DNA from: Anaerotalea alkaliphila | GTDB taxonomy: Bacteria; Bacillota; Clostridia; Lachnospirales; Vallitaleaceae | Direction: 5' to 3' | Length of the DNA stretch: 64,000 nt | NCBI RefSeq assembly: GCF_010179735.1 | Contig: NZ_JAAEEH010000015.1 | Span: 1-64,000 of the forward strand | Shown here: piece after piece, positions 51,211 through 59,177 of the stretch | Layout of the letters: the number at the start of each line of letters is the position of its first letter | Numbering within the stretch: the first letter of the stretch is position 1 | Made by a program: the position numbers and the translations under genes | Notes under the pieces: model-generated | Seen by the model: the letters and a program-made list of their open reading frames with translations, nothing else | Database searches by the model: none | What the model was told of the DNA's origin: nothing

Positions 51211-52110
51211 ATGAGGGGCATGCGGACAATGAGGCAACCCATCAGGATGTTCCTCCCTCTCCTGGTGGCCCTTCCAATGGTTGGCTGCTTTTGGGCCGGG
51301 GGCGAGGAAGGGGAGGTGCAAAGGGGACGTCTGGCGATGGAGGCTCCTGCGGCTGCCTCCCAGCGGGTCCATGTGGAGGGGACGACCGTCGAGGAGCGTT
51401 ATCCTCCACCGACCGGGTATGCAAGGGTGCCTGCGGAGGAAGGCGGTTTCGGCGCATTCCTCCGCAGACAGAAGCTGAAACCCTATGGGGAGAAGCCCCT
51501 GTACCATGACGGCAGCGAGAAGGAGAAATACTGGGTGTACGACAGCGTCTTCGATGTGGACATCGGAGACAGGGACCTGCACCAGTGTGCGGACGCCGTC
51601 CTGCTCCTGCGGGGGGAATACCTGTATTCCATCGGGGCGTACGAGGAAATCGGCTTCCGGTTCGTGTCCGGCTTTAAAGCGGAATACGGCAAATGGATGG
51701 AGGGATACCGGATCCGGGTGAACGGCAGGGAGGAGAGCTGGCATCTGGTGGGGGAACCTGGGAACAGCTATCCGTCGTTCAGGAAATTCATGGACATGGT
51801 GTTCGCCTATGCGGGAACCCGGTCCCTGGAGCAGGAGCTGCATCCGGTGGAGGTGGAGGACATGCGGATCGGAGACGTGTTCATCGTGGGCGGCAGCCCG
51901 GGACATGCCGCCATCGTGGTGGACCTTGCCCAAAACAGGGAGGGCGGGAAGGTCTTCCTGCTTGCCCAGTCCCATATGCCGGCGCAACAGACCGAACTGA
52001 TGGCCAACCCGGTGGATTGGGACCTGAGCCCCTGGTATACGCTGGAAGGCAAGCGCGGGTTGGTCACACCGGAATGGACCTTTGCGCTGGAGGACTTAAA
52101 GCGGTTTTAA
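51211..52110 (+). CDS. DUF4846 domain lipoprotein
   Basis: This 299-aa protein has a signal sequence with lipobox PMVGC (Cys about 26). The body matches DUF4846: GFGAFLRRQKLKPYGEKPLYHDG, VFDVDIGDRDLHQCADAVLLLR, and PGHAAIVVDLA. The conserved Gln/Cys/His residues suggest an enzyme-like fold but no activity is known. It starts 15 bases after the BCCT gene. A 24-codon frame at 52110-52184 follows its stop and is probably not a gene. Confidence 0.85.
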   Translation: MRGMRTMRQPIRMFLPLLVALPMVGCFWAGGEEGEVQRGRLAMEAPAAASQRVHVEGTTVEERYPPPTGYARVPAEEGGFGAFLRRQKLKPYGEKPLYHDGSEKEKYWVYDSVFDVDIGDRDLHQCADAVLLLRGEYLYSIGAYEEIGFRFVSGFKAEYGKWMEGYRIRVNGREESWHLVGEPGNSYPSFRKFMDMVFAYAGTRSLEQELHPVEVEDMRIGDVFIVGGSPGHAAIVVDLAQNREGGKVFLLAQSHMPAQQTELMANPVDWDLSPWYTLEGKRGLVTPEWTFALEDLKRF

Positions 52111-52195
52111 TGGAAAAAGAAGCGTTGAACCTGCCAGCGGTTGCAGCCTTCCTCCGGGAGCACCACGGCATGGGGATAGGATAGGGGGATTGCAG

Positions 52196-52942
52196 ATGAA
52201 ACATGAAGGGAAAGTTGTGGTGGTCACCGGAGCTGCCCATGGGATCGGACGCCGCATCGCCCTGGCCTATGGAGCGGAAGGGGCCCGGGTCGTTCTGGCG
52301 GACATCGATGGGGAAGCAGGCACCGCGACTGCAGCGGCCATCCAAGACGCCGGGGGAGAGGCGCTTTTCGTCCGTACGGACGTGGCGAATCCCCGGGAGA
52401 TCCAGGCCCTGATGAAAGAGGCGGTGGAGGCATTTGGTGCCATCCACATCCTGGTGAACAATGCGGGCGTTTCCGTCTGGAAATCCCCCTATGAACTGGC
52501 GGTGGAGGAGTGGGACCGGATCCTGGACACGAACCTGCGTGGTGGATTCCTATGCTCCAGGGAAGCGGCCAAGACCATGCGGGAAAACGGTGGCGGCTCC
52601 ATCGTGAACATCGCATCCACCCGGGCGCTCATGTCGGAGCCCCATGGGGAAGCCTATGGGGCTTCCAAGGGCGGCCTCCAGGCGCTGACCCACGCATTGG
52701 CGGCCTCCCTGGGGCCGGATGGGATCCGGGTGAACTGCATCAGCCCCGGATGGATCGAAACAGGGGTGTACGGCATGCTCAAGGAAAGGGACCATGCCCA
52801 GCATTTCTCCGGAAGGGTGGGCAAGCCGGAGGATGTGGCCAGGGCCTGCCTCTACCTGACCGAGGAAGGCAACGACTTCATCAACGGTGCCAACCTCGTC
52901 TTGGACGGAGGGATGACAAGGAAAATGGTCTACGAGGAATGA
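52196..52942 (+). CDS. SDR family oxidoreductase
   Basis: This 248-aa classical SDR has TGAAHGIGRRIA near residue 10, an Asp after the second strand (LADID, suggesting NAD preference), NNAG, and catalytic Ser/Tyr/Lys in EAYGASKGG. It is of the FabG/glucose-1-dehydrogenase type; the substrate cannot be told. ATG 52196 is preferred over TTG 52190. It precedes the SixA-CHAD gene by 22 bases. Confidence 0.9.
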   Translation: MKHEGKVVVVTGAAHGIGRRIALAYGAEGARVVLADIDGEAGTATAAAIQDAGGEALFVRTDVANPREIQALMKEAVEAFGAIHILVNNAGVSVWKSPYELAVEEWDRILDTNLRGGFLCSREAAKTMRENGGGSIVNIASTRALMSEPHGEAYGASKGGLQALTHALAASLGPDGIRVNCISPGWIETGVYGMLKERDHAQHFSGRVGKPEDVARACLYLTEEGNDFINGANLVLDGGMTRKMVYEE

Positions 52943-52964
52943 ACAGGGAGAAGGGAGGAGACCT

Positions 52965-54158
52965 ATGCTATTGATACTGGTCCGCCATGGAGAGGCGGAG
53001 GAGCGGAAGGAACAGCAGAAGGACGGGGAGAGGAAGCTGACCGCAAAGGGGGCCCGGGAATTCGGACGGGCCGCCCAAGGGATGGCGGGAATCCTGCCGT
53101 CCGGATTGAAGGTGCTGAGCAGTCCCCTAGTGCGGGCTTTGCAGACGGCAAACCTGCTGGCGGACGCCGTAGGTGTCCCTGCGGTCGGACAGGTGGAGAG
53201 CCTGGAGACAGGGGACCTGGAAACCTTCCTCGAAGAGGTGAAGGGGCGGGGAGCGGTGGTCGCAGGGGTGGGCCATGAGCCCTCCCTCAGCCGGTGGGTC
53301 CATGCGTTGACAGGGGAACATGTCCCCATGGACAAGGGAAGTGCGGCCTTCATCGAATGGGAGGAAGGAGGCCAGGGCCGGCTGTTGCTGCTTCTGCACC
53401 GGGAGGAGGCCGGAAACCTGGGAGGATTCCTCCTCCAGGAGATTCCCCAGCTGCGGGTCTGGGAGCTGGCGAACATCCAGGCCCGGTTGAAGGACGAGGG
53501 GATGCGGGTCTACGCCCTCCACCACTTCAGGATCGCCATGCGGAACGTCTTTGTGCTGCTCTCCATGCGCGAGCCGGAGGGGAGGAAAGACCTGGCCAAA
53601 GAAGTGAAGTCGTATGGGAAAAAGGTGTTCGCACACACGGACAAGATCCGGGAGTACGACGTCCTGCTGAAATTCCTGGGGAGCGGGGGAGAAGGGGTTC
53701 CCCAGGATGCAGGGGGCTATACCGCCTATTTCACCGAAGAGCGCAGGAAGCAACTGGAGGAGCTGATGGAGGTAACAGGCAGCGGCAGCTATGCGGCGTT
53801 CATCCTGAAGCTCCTCTCCCTGCTCCTTGAGATGAAAAACCTCCGGGAGCAGGAGAAGTCGGAGGCCGTCAGGAAATCCTTCAAGAGGATGTACCATGCC
53901 TATCAACTGATGCGCTTGGACATCAACCTGGAGGATTTGGACGCCAACGACCAGGACCGGCTCCACAAGTTCCGGATCGCCGCCAAGAAAATCGAGTACG
54001 GGGCGGCCCTTTTTCCGGGGCTGAACAAGAAGAAATACAGGAAGACCGTGAAGGAAGCGAAGCGGCTGCACCAGGTCCTGGGAAGGCACCGGGACAGTGT
54101 GCGCAACCGGGAGCTCTTGGAAGAGGCAAGAAAAACCATCGAGGAGGAAAAACAATGA
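52965..54158 (+). CDS. SixA-type phosphatase fused to a CHAD domain
   Basis: In this 397-aa protein, residues 1-150 are a histidine-phosphatase domain of SixA type (LVRHGEAEE at 5-13, SSPLVRALQTA, VGHEPSLSRW). Residues ~165-390 form an all-helical CHAD domain with the paired His/Arg/Lys motifs LHHFRIAMRN and LHKFRIAAKKIEYG used to bind polyphosphate in known members. It is a cytoplasmic enzyme possibly acting on phosphohistidine or polyphosphate. It overlaps the YhcH gene by 4 bases. SD is GGGAGGAG. Confidence 0.9.
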   Translation: MLLILVRHGEAEERKEQQKDGERKLTAKGAREFGRAAQGMAGILPSGLKVLSSPLVRALQTANLLADAVGVPAVGQVESLETGDLETFLEEVKGRGAVVAGVGHEPSLSRWVHALTGEHVPMDKGSAAFIEWEEGGQGRLLLLLHREEAGNLGGFLLQEIPQLRVWELANIQARLKDEGMRVYALHHFRIAMRNVFVLLSMREPEGRKDLAKEVKSYGKKVFAHTDKIREYDVLLKFLGSGGEGVPQDAGGYTAYFTEERRKQLEELMEVTGSGSYAAFILKLLSLLLEMKNLREQEKSEAVRKSFKRMYHAYQLMRLDINLEDLDANDQDRLHKFRIAAKKIEYGAALFPGLNKKKYRKTVKEAKRLHQVLGRHRDSVRNRELLEEARKTIEEEKQ

Positions 54159-54622
54159 TCAGAGGAAACATCAACAGACGGGAAGATTGGGCGGCATATC
54201 CGGAAGCGGTGCAAAGGGCGCTGGCATATCTGGGGGACACGGATTTCAGCACATTGGAGCCTGGAACCTATGAAGTGGAAGGGAAGGACATCTACGCCAT
54301 GCTGCAGACCATGCAGACGGACCTGTTGGAGAACAGAAGGCCGGAAGCCCATGTGGTCTACATCGACATCCAATATCTCCTGGAAGGGGAGGAACGGATG
54401 GGTTGGGCGGAGGTCAACGGGGACGCGGTGGTCACGGAAGACAAACGTCCCGACAAGGACATGGTCTACTACCAGGCGCCGGCGCAGGAAGCGTTCATCG
54501 ACCTGGTCCCTGGGGAATTCGTGGTGTTCTTCCCATCGGACATCCATCGTCCGGGATGCTGCGTATCGGAGCCGATGCCCATACGGAAAGTGGTCGTGAA
54601 AATCAGGGCTGCCTTGGCCTAA
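54155..54622 (+). CDS. YhcH/YjgK/YiaL family protein
   Basis: This 155-aa protein is of the DUF386/YhcH cupin-like fold: HVVYIDIQYLLEGEERMGWA, FVVFFPSDIHRPGC and RKVVVKI at the end, with His/Glu candidates for a metal site. In other bacteria these are linked with sialic acid or plant-sugar use (EbgC, YhcH). It is translationally coupled to the SixA-CHAD gene and followed by a strong terminator. Confidence 0.88.
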   Translation: MIRGNINRREDWAAYPEAVQRALAYLGDTDFSTLEPGTYEVEGKDIYAMLQTMQTDLLENRRPEAHVVYIDIQYLLEGEERMGWAEVNGDAVVTEDKRPDKDMVYYQAPAQEAFIDLVPGEFVVFFPSDIHRPGCCVSEPMPIRKVVVKIRAALA

Positions 54623-54626
54623 TGAC

Positions 54627-54669
54627 AGGAAAAGCCCCGGTTCCCATTGCGGGAACCGGGGCTTTTCCT
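54627..54669. terminator. Bidirectional terminator
   Basis: A perfect 19-bp stem AGGAAAAGCCCCGGTTCCC with a 5-nt loop lies between the convergent YhcH and NapH-like genes and overlaps the stop of the latter. Confidence 0.9.
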
Positions 54670-55282
54670 AACGGTAGCGGATGGCGTCCTGCCGGCAGCT
54701 CCGTTCGCACTCCATGCAGACCAGACAGTCCCTCTGGTGGATGAAATGGTGGCTGCCACCTTTCTCCACAGCAAGCGCGGGACAGGCGCGCCTGCAGGCC
54801 CCGCAGTTGTTGCAAAGGTCCGCATCGATGGCCATCCCCCGGGGACTTTTGGAGGCGGGATAGAGCATCAGGGTTCCATAAGGGCACAAGTGCTGGTGCC
54901 AAAGCTCCTCCGGGAAGAAGAAGGTGGCAAAGGCCCCCAGAGCAAACAGGGCTGGCAACACGGGAACCTTCCTGCCGGTAGCCATGGAGAAGAGGAAGAG
55001 GCCGATGAAAACGCCCAGGGCCAGATGCCGCACCCAGGGTTTGGAGAATGCGGAAGGGACCGGCAGGCTCTTGATGTGCAGCTTCTTCTTGAGCCGGGAA
55101 ACACCCAGCATGACCGTGTTGATGGAACAAATCCAACCGCAGTAGACGCGCCCGAGGAGGAAGGAGGCCAGGATGCCCAGGAGCAAAAGGCCCATCCACA
55201 TCTGCACGCGTCCTGCGGCGAAGAGGAAGAGGAAGAGGGCCAGGAAACCGATCTGTACGGTCCTCTGCAGTTTTCTTTTCAT
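54668..55282 (-). CDS. NapH-like 4Fe-4S membrane protein
   Basis: This 204-aa protein has three or four N-terminal transmembrane helices with the cytoplasmic GRVYCGWICSINT motif (CxxxC), HLCPYG, and a C-terminal pair of [4Fe-4S] motifs (CNNCGACRRACP and CLVCMECERSCR). It resembles NapH/CcoG-type electron-transfer proteins, but no Nap or nitrate reductase gene is nearby. It is divergent from a Crp/Fnr regulator that may control it. Confidence 0.88.
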   Translation of the reverse strand: MKRKLQRTVQIGFLALFLFLFAAGRVQMWMGLLLLGILASFLLGRVYCGWICSINTVMLGVSRLKKKLHIKSLPVPSAFSKPWVRHLALGVFIGLFLFSMATGRKVPVLPALFALGAFATFFFPEELWHQHLCPYGTLMLYPASKSPRGMAIDADLCNNCGACRRACPALAVEKGGSHHFIHQRDCLVCMECERSCRQDAIRYR

Positions 55283-55307
55283 GGTTGATGACTCCTTTCA
55301 ATCCGTT

Positions 55308-55334
55308 GTTGTTTGTAGTATACTGGAAAACAAC
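55308..55334. promoter_or_regulatory. Inverted repeat over the Crp/Fnr promoter region
   Basis: GTTGTTT and AAACAAC flank a TATACT (55319-55324), a plausible -10 for the Crp/Fnr gene. It is probably an operator for the regulator itself and for the divergent NapH-like gene. The repeat is longer-spaced than a canonical Fnr site. Confidence 0.45.
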
Positions 55335-55375
55335 ACAGAAGTAAGTTACCGAAGCAACTTTTTGGAGGGGAAATC

Positions 55376-56032
55376 ATGCAGTTGGATCCGACCGTGGATG
55401 CGCTCACCCGCATCCGTCTTTTTAAGGGATTAGGGAAGGAAACTTTGGGACGATATTTGGCCGCCGGACATTGCGAGGTCAGGGAGTATGGGAAGGAGCA
55501 GATCATCCATCTGCAGAACGAGGAGTGCAGGACCATCGACATCGTGCTGTCGGGAAGGGTTGCGGTACAGAAAATCGATGAAAACGGAAACATCCTGACC
55601 ATTTCCGTCTTTACCGACAGGGACCTGCTGGGGGCAAACCTGCTGTTTTCCAGCAGGAACTACTATCCCATGACCGTCATCGCCATCGCCAGGACAACGG
55701 TCCTGCAGATCCGAAAGGAACTGGTGCTGGAGCTCTGCAGAAGCAACCGGGAGTTCATGATTGGGTTGTTGGGAGAGATTTCCGACAAGGCAAACGTCCT
55801 GGCGGAGAAGATCAACGCCATCTCCCTGAAGACCATACGGCAGCAGGTCCTGGAGTTCCTGGAATATGAGGCCCTGTTGCAGAGAAGCCTGGTCGTCCGT
55901 CTGCCTTTCCCGAAGAAGGAATGGGCGGAAAGGCTGGGGGTGCAGAGGTCGTCCCTGAGCAGGGAGCTGAACAAGATGCGGCAGGACGGGTTGGTGGAGT
56001 TCGACGCCAAAACCATAACCCTGTTGCGGTAG
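55376..56032 (+). CDS. Crp/Fnr family transcriptional regulator
   Basis: In this 218-aa protein, the N-terminal cyclic-nucleotide-binding-like beta barrel (FKGLGKETLGRYLAAGHCEVREYGKEQ, VLSGRVAVQK) is followed by a dimerisation helix and a winged-HTH (WAERLGVQRSSLSRELNKMRQDGLVEF). No cluster of Cys as in Fnr is seen in the N-terminus, so it is not a classic O2-sensing Fnr. It lies 10 bases before an AraC-type regulator gene and is divergent from the NapH-like gene. Confidence 0.93.
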   Translation: MQLDPTVDALTRIRLFKGLGKETLGRYLAAGHCEVREYGKEQIIHLQNEECRTIDIVLSGRVAVQKIDENGNILTISVFTDRDLLGANLLFSSRNYYPMTVIAIARTTVLQIRKELVLELCRSNREFMIGLLGEISDKANVLAEKINAISLKTIRQQVLEFLEYEALLQRSLVVRLPFPKKEWAERLGVQRSSLSRELNKMRQDGLVEFDAKTITLLR

Positions 56033-56042
56033 GAGGAATCGG

Positions 56043-57266
56043 ATGGCCCGGAGAGAATTGGAGCAGAAGGCAAACATGCTGGGGAGCGTGGTCCAGACAG
56101 GCGTATTCCTACTGGACAAGGGGAACAGGGAAATCTACAACTTCAATCTCCTGCAGGGGAAGGGAGCCTTCCAGAATCTTGCCAGGGCGGACATCCAGGC
56201 GGGAATCCGCCTGGCACCGCCGGAGGAAAACAAGGTCGTGCTTTACACCGCACCTTGGAAGGGGGTCTACATCCTTCTGCCGGTGCATGAAGAGGGCTCC
56301 TATGCGGGGCTGGCGGCGGTGGGGCCCCTTCTGCAGGAAATCCTGCCGGAGGGGGAGCTGCGCGGGGTGCTGAAGTTCCTGCGCCTCCGGGAAAAGGAGG
56401 TGCAGGAGGTGCTGGAATGCTGGGATTCCCTCAAGGCCTTCTCTGGCTCGGAACTGAAGCACCTGGCCGCCCTTGCGGCCCACCTGTTTTGGCATCCATT
56501 GGCCTCCAGCGTACAGGTCCAGGCTGTCCAGCCGGGACCGGACCTTTCTGGCAAGGATAAGTTCCACGAGAACCTGCTTGGCTCCCATGATTTCGTGGAC
56601 GGAAACTACCGGATGGAAGCGGACCTGCTCCACGCCATCCAAACGGGAAACGCAGGGCTCCTCAAGACCCTGGAGGAGGACCGGCGGCAGATGTACATCC
56701 CCAACCGGACTCCGGAGAATCCACTGCGCACGGACAGGAACCTGCTGGTCACCTTGAACTCCCTGGCCTGCCGGGCGGCCATCCAGGGGGGGGTGCCGCT
56801 AGGGATTGCCCACAACATGTCCAGCAATTTCGCCGGCTTCATCGAAAATGCCCGGACCGCCAAACAGATCCAGGAACTGAACGCCGCAATCCCAACAGTC
56901 TTCTGCGACGCGGTGCGGAAGTACCGGACCCGGGAAGCCGGTCCCCTGGTTGCAAAAGTCCTGGACCAAGTGTACGCGAACCTGTACAAGAAGCTGGAAG
57001 TGGCGGAAATCGCCGCAGAGCTGTTCGTGACACCGTCCCACCTGTCCAGAAAGTTCAAGGAGGAGATGGGGGTGACCCTGTCCCGCTTCATCCAACAGGC
57101 CAAGTGCCAGGAAGCCGAGTTCCTGATGGCCAAGGGGAACCACACCCTGTCGGAGATTGGGGAAATGCTGCAGTTCAATTCCCTGTCCCATTTCAGCGCC
57201 ACCTACAAGAAGGTACGGGGCTTTCCTCCCAGCAGGGTGGAGAGCCGGGAGGAAGGGAAAGGATGA
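56043..57266 (+). CDS. AraC family regulator with long N-terminal sensory region
   Basis: In this 407-aa protein, the last ~100 residues form the AraC double HTH (LEVAEIAAELFVTPSHLSRKFKEEMG and LSEIGEMLQFNSLSHFSATYKKVRGFPP). The N-terminal ~290 residues contain a PAS/GAF-like stretch (VVLYTAPWKGVYILLPVHEEGSYAGLAAVGPLL) and a helical middle I cannot assign. It follows the Crp/Fnr gene in an apparent operon and is terminated by a strong hairpin. Confidence 0.9.
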   Translation: MARRELEQKANMLGSVVQTGVFLLDKGNREIYNFNLLQGKGAFQNLARADIQAGIRLAPPEENKVVLYTAPWKGVYILLPVHEEGSYAGLAAVGPLLQEILPEGELRGVLKFLRLREKEVQEVLECWDSLKAFSGSELKHLAALAAHLFWHPLASSVQVQAVQPGPDLSGKDKFHENLLGSHDFVDGNYRMEADLLHAIQTGNAGLLKTLEEDRRQMYIPNRTPENPLRTDRNLLVTLNSLACRAAIQGGVPLGIAHNMSSNFAGFIENARTAKQIQELNAAIPTVFCDAVRKYRTREAGPLVAKVLDQVYANLYKKLEVAEIAAELFVTPSHLSRKFKEEMGVTLSRFIQQAKCQEAEFLMAKGNHTLSEIGEMLQFNSLSHFSATYKKVRGFPPSRVESREEGKG

Positions 57267-57301
57267 GAAAAGGAGAAGGTCCGCATGACCTTCTCCTTTT
57301 C
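57267..57301. terminator. Bidirectional terminator
   Basis: A perfect 15-bp stem GAAAAGGAGAAGGTC with a 5-nt loop separates the AraC gene from the convergent sugar cluster. Confidence 0.9.
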
Positions 57302-57307
57302 TATGGC

Positions 57308-58168
57308 TTAGAACCAGGCCCCGTAGCCCAGCTTCTCCAGGTTGTCCTTGGAGGTCTGGAGGCAGTCGAAGGGGTCCCGTCCGTACTGGTTGTCCTGTTC
57401 GATGAGGAAATAGCGGGAACCGGCGGCAAGGCCCGCTTCGATGATGGCCTTCATGTCCAGGTTCCCTTCGCCGACCTCGGCAAATTCCACTGTTCCCGTG
57501 AAGGCCGCCATGAAGGCAGCCATGTCGCCCATGTCCACCTTGGAGGCGTCGAACTTTCCGATGCGGTAGTCCTTCAGGTGCAGTAGGGAAATCCGGCCGG
57601 CATAGCGCTTGATGAATTCTACCGGATTCTCGCCTCCCCGCTGGATCCAGTGCACGTCCAGCTCGAAGCCCAGGCGGCTGGTGCTGTCCTTCATGATGTC
57701 CAGCAGGTATTTCCCGCCGTATTTCTCAAATTCCACATGGTGGTTGTGGTAGTAGAGGTCGATGCCTTCGGCCGCCAGACGCTGTGCATAGGCTTCCGCC
57801 TTTCCGGTGAAGGCCAGGACCGCATCCTTGTCGCCCATGTAGGAAAAGGGCAGCATGCCGATCCGCAGGTAGCTGCAGTCCAGGGTCTTGCAGTCCGCCA
57901 CGATCTTGTCGAAATCGTCGGCCAAGGTCTCCCCGGGGGCTCCCGGATACATGGGTTCCACGGATGCGGAGAGTGCGGCCACCTCCATGCCGAAATCCCC
58001 GCAGGCCCGTTTCAGTTCGGAGACGTTCTCCTGGGTCATGGGGATTTGGGAGACCTCCACGCAGCGGTAGCCCATATCGTGGAGCCGCCGCATGGTTTCG
58101 TACACGCCCAGTTCTTTGACCTTGCCGGCCAACATCATCATCTGTACGCCAATCTTGCCTTTATCCAT
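57308..58168 (-). CDS. Sugar phosphate isomerase/epimerase-like TIM barrel (AP endonuclease 2 family)
   Basis: In this 286-aa protein, the xylose-isomerase-like fold is shown by YRCVEVSQIP, YYHNHHVEFEKYGG, FELDVHWIQRGG, LLHLKDYR and FAEVGEGNLD, which place His/Glu/Asp metal ligands at the strand ends. Such proteins are sugar epimerases, isomerases or inosose dehydratase-like enzymes. It is last in a five-gene minus-strand cluster, one base after the preceding gene's stop. The substrate is unknown. Confidence 0.9.
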   Translation of the reverse strand: MDKGKIGVQMMMLAGKVKELGVYETMRRLHDMGYRCVEVSQIPMTQENVSELKRACGDFGMEVAALSASVEPMYPGAPGETLADDFDKIVADCKTLDCSYLRIGMLPFSYMGDKDAVLAFTGKAEAYAQRLAAEGIDLYYHNHHVEFEKYGGKYLLDIMKDSTSRLGFELDVHWIQRGGENPVEFIKRYAGRISLLHLKDYRIGKFDASKVDMGDMAAFMAAFTGTVEFAEVGEGNLDMKAIIEAGLAAGSRYFLIEQDNQYGRDPFDCLQTSKDNLEKLGYGAWF

Positions 58169-58169
58169 A

Positions 58170-59177
58170 TCAAAAATCCTCCATATGCACTTCTTTTTTC
58201 AGTTCCGACGACATCCGGATGGCATCCACCATCCGGATGGAGGCCAGGGCGTCTCGCGCATGGACATAGTCCCGGCTCCCGGTGCGGATGCCCTCATAGA
58301 AGAGGCCGACCAGCCTCTTGTGGCTGGCTCCGTAGTAGAACTTGCTGCCGGGAAGCCTGCTGTCTTCCACGATTTTTTCCTTCTCTTCGGATGCGTTGGT
58401 TTTCATCAGGATGTTGTCCTTGATGGTGAATTTCCCGTTCTCCAGGAGCACCTGGATTTCCACGCTGGAATTTCCGGCATAGCAGTTGGTTGCGAAGTAC
58501 AGTCCCCGGGCCCCGTTCTTGAAGCGGATGTGCGCCGTGGCGGTGTCCTCCACCTCGATGCCGTAGTCAAGCAGGTTGTCGACGGATCCACGGATGGCCT
58601 CGACCTCCCCGCCCAGCAGCTGGAGCAGGTCCAGCGTGTGGATGGACTGGTTGATCATGGTGCCGCCTCCCGCAAGCTCCATTCGGCCCCTCCAGGGTTT
58701 GGATTCGTAGTAGGACCGGGGCCTGTGCCAGGTGACCAGCCCCTTGACGCCAAGCACCTTGCCGTAGTTCCCGCTCCGGACGAGCTCCAGCAGGGCTTCC
58801 GTGGATTCGTTGAACCGGTTCTGCATGCAGATGCCGATCCGCACACCTGGGTTGGCGTCCTCCAGTGCCACCAGCTCCATCGCTTCCCGGGTGTTCATGG
58901 CCACGGGCTTCTCCTGGAAAACATGGATGCCCCGTTCCGCACAAGCCTTGGTGACAGGGAAATGGAGGTGGTGGGGCAGGCAGTTGTGGACGCAGTCCAG
59001 GTCCTCCTGTTCCAGCATCTCCAGATGGTCCGTGTAGAAAGCAGCTTCCGGCGCCAGTGCGCGCTTGCTTCGGTCGATGTCGCACACCGCAACAAGGACC
59101 GCGTCCGGATGGCTCTGGATGATGGGAAGGTGGACCAGGGCGATGTCGCCCAGTCCGATGACAGCAACCCTCAACAT
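58170..59177 (-). CDS. Gfo/Idh/MocA family oxidoreductase
   Basis: This 335-aa protein has an N-terminal Rossmann fold VAVIGLGDIALVHLP and the EKPVA motif (FQEKPVAMN, Lys of catalysis), followed by the substrate domain with GGGTMINQSIHTLDLLQLLGG. It is an NAD(P)-dependent oxidoreductase of a sugar or polyol hydroxyl group. The ATG at 59177 is just inside the end of the upstream gene (7-base overlap), indicating coupling to the paralogue. Confidence 0.92.
   Translation of the reverse strand: MLRVAVIGLGDIALVHLPIIQSHPDAVLVAVCDIDRSKRALAPEAAFYTDHLEMLEQEDLDCVHNCLPHHLHFPVTKACAERGIHVFQEKPVAMNTREAMELVALEDANPGVRIGICMQNRFNESTEALLELVRSGNYGKVLGVKGLVTWHRPRSYYESKPWRGRMELAGGGTMINQSIHTLDLLQLLGGEVEAIRGSVDNLLDYGIEVEDTATAHIRFKNGARGLYFATNCYAGNSSVEIQVLLENGKFTIKDNILMKTNASEEKEKIVEDSRLPGSKFYYGASHKRLVGLFYEGIRTGSRDYVHARDALASIRMVDAIRMSSELKKEVHMEDF

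Noticed and set aside
52110-52184. 24-codon open frame starting at the DUF4846 stop
   Set aside because: Lacks a Shine-Dalgarno and promoter; too short to support as a gene, though the helix-like translation could be the relic of a larger protein.
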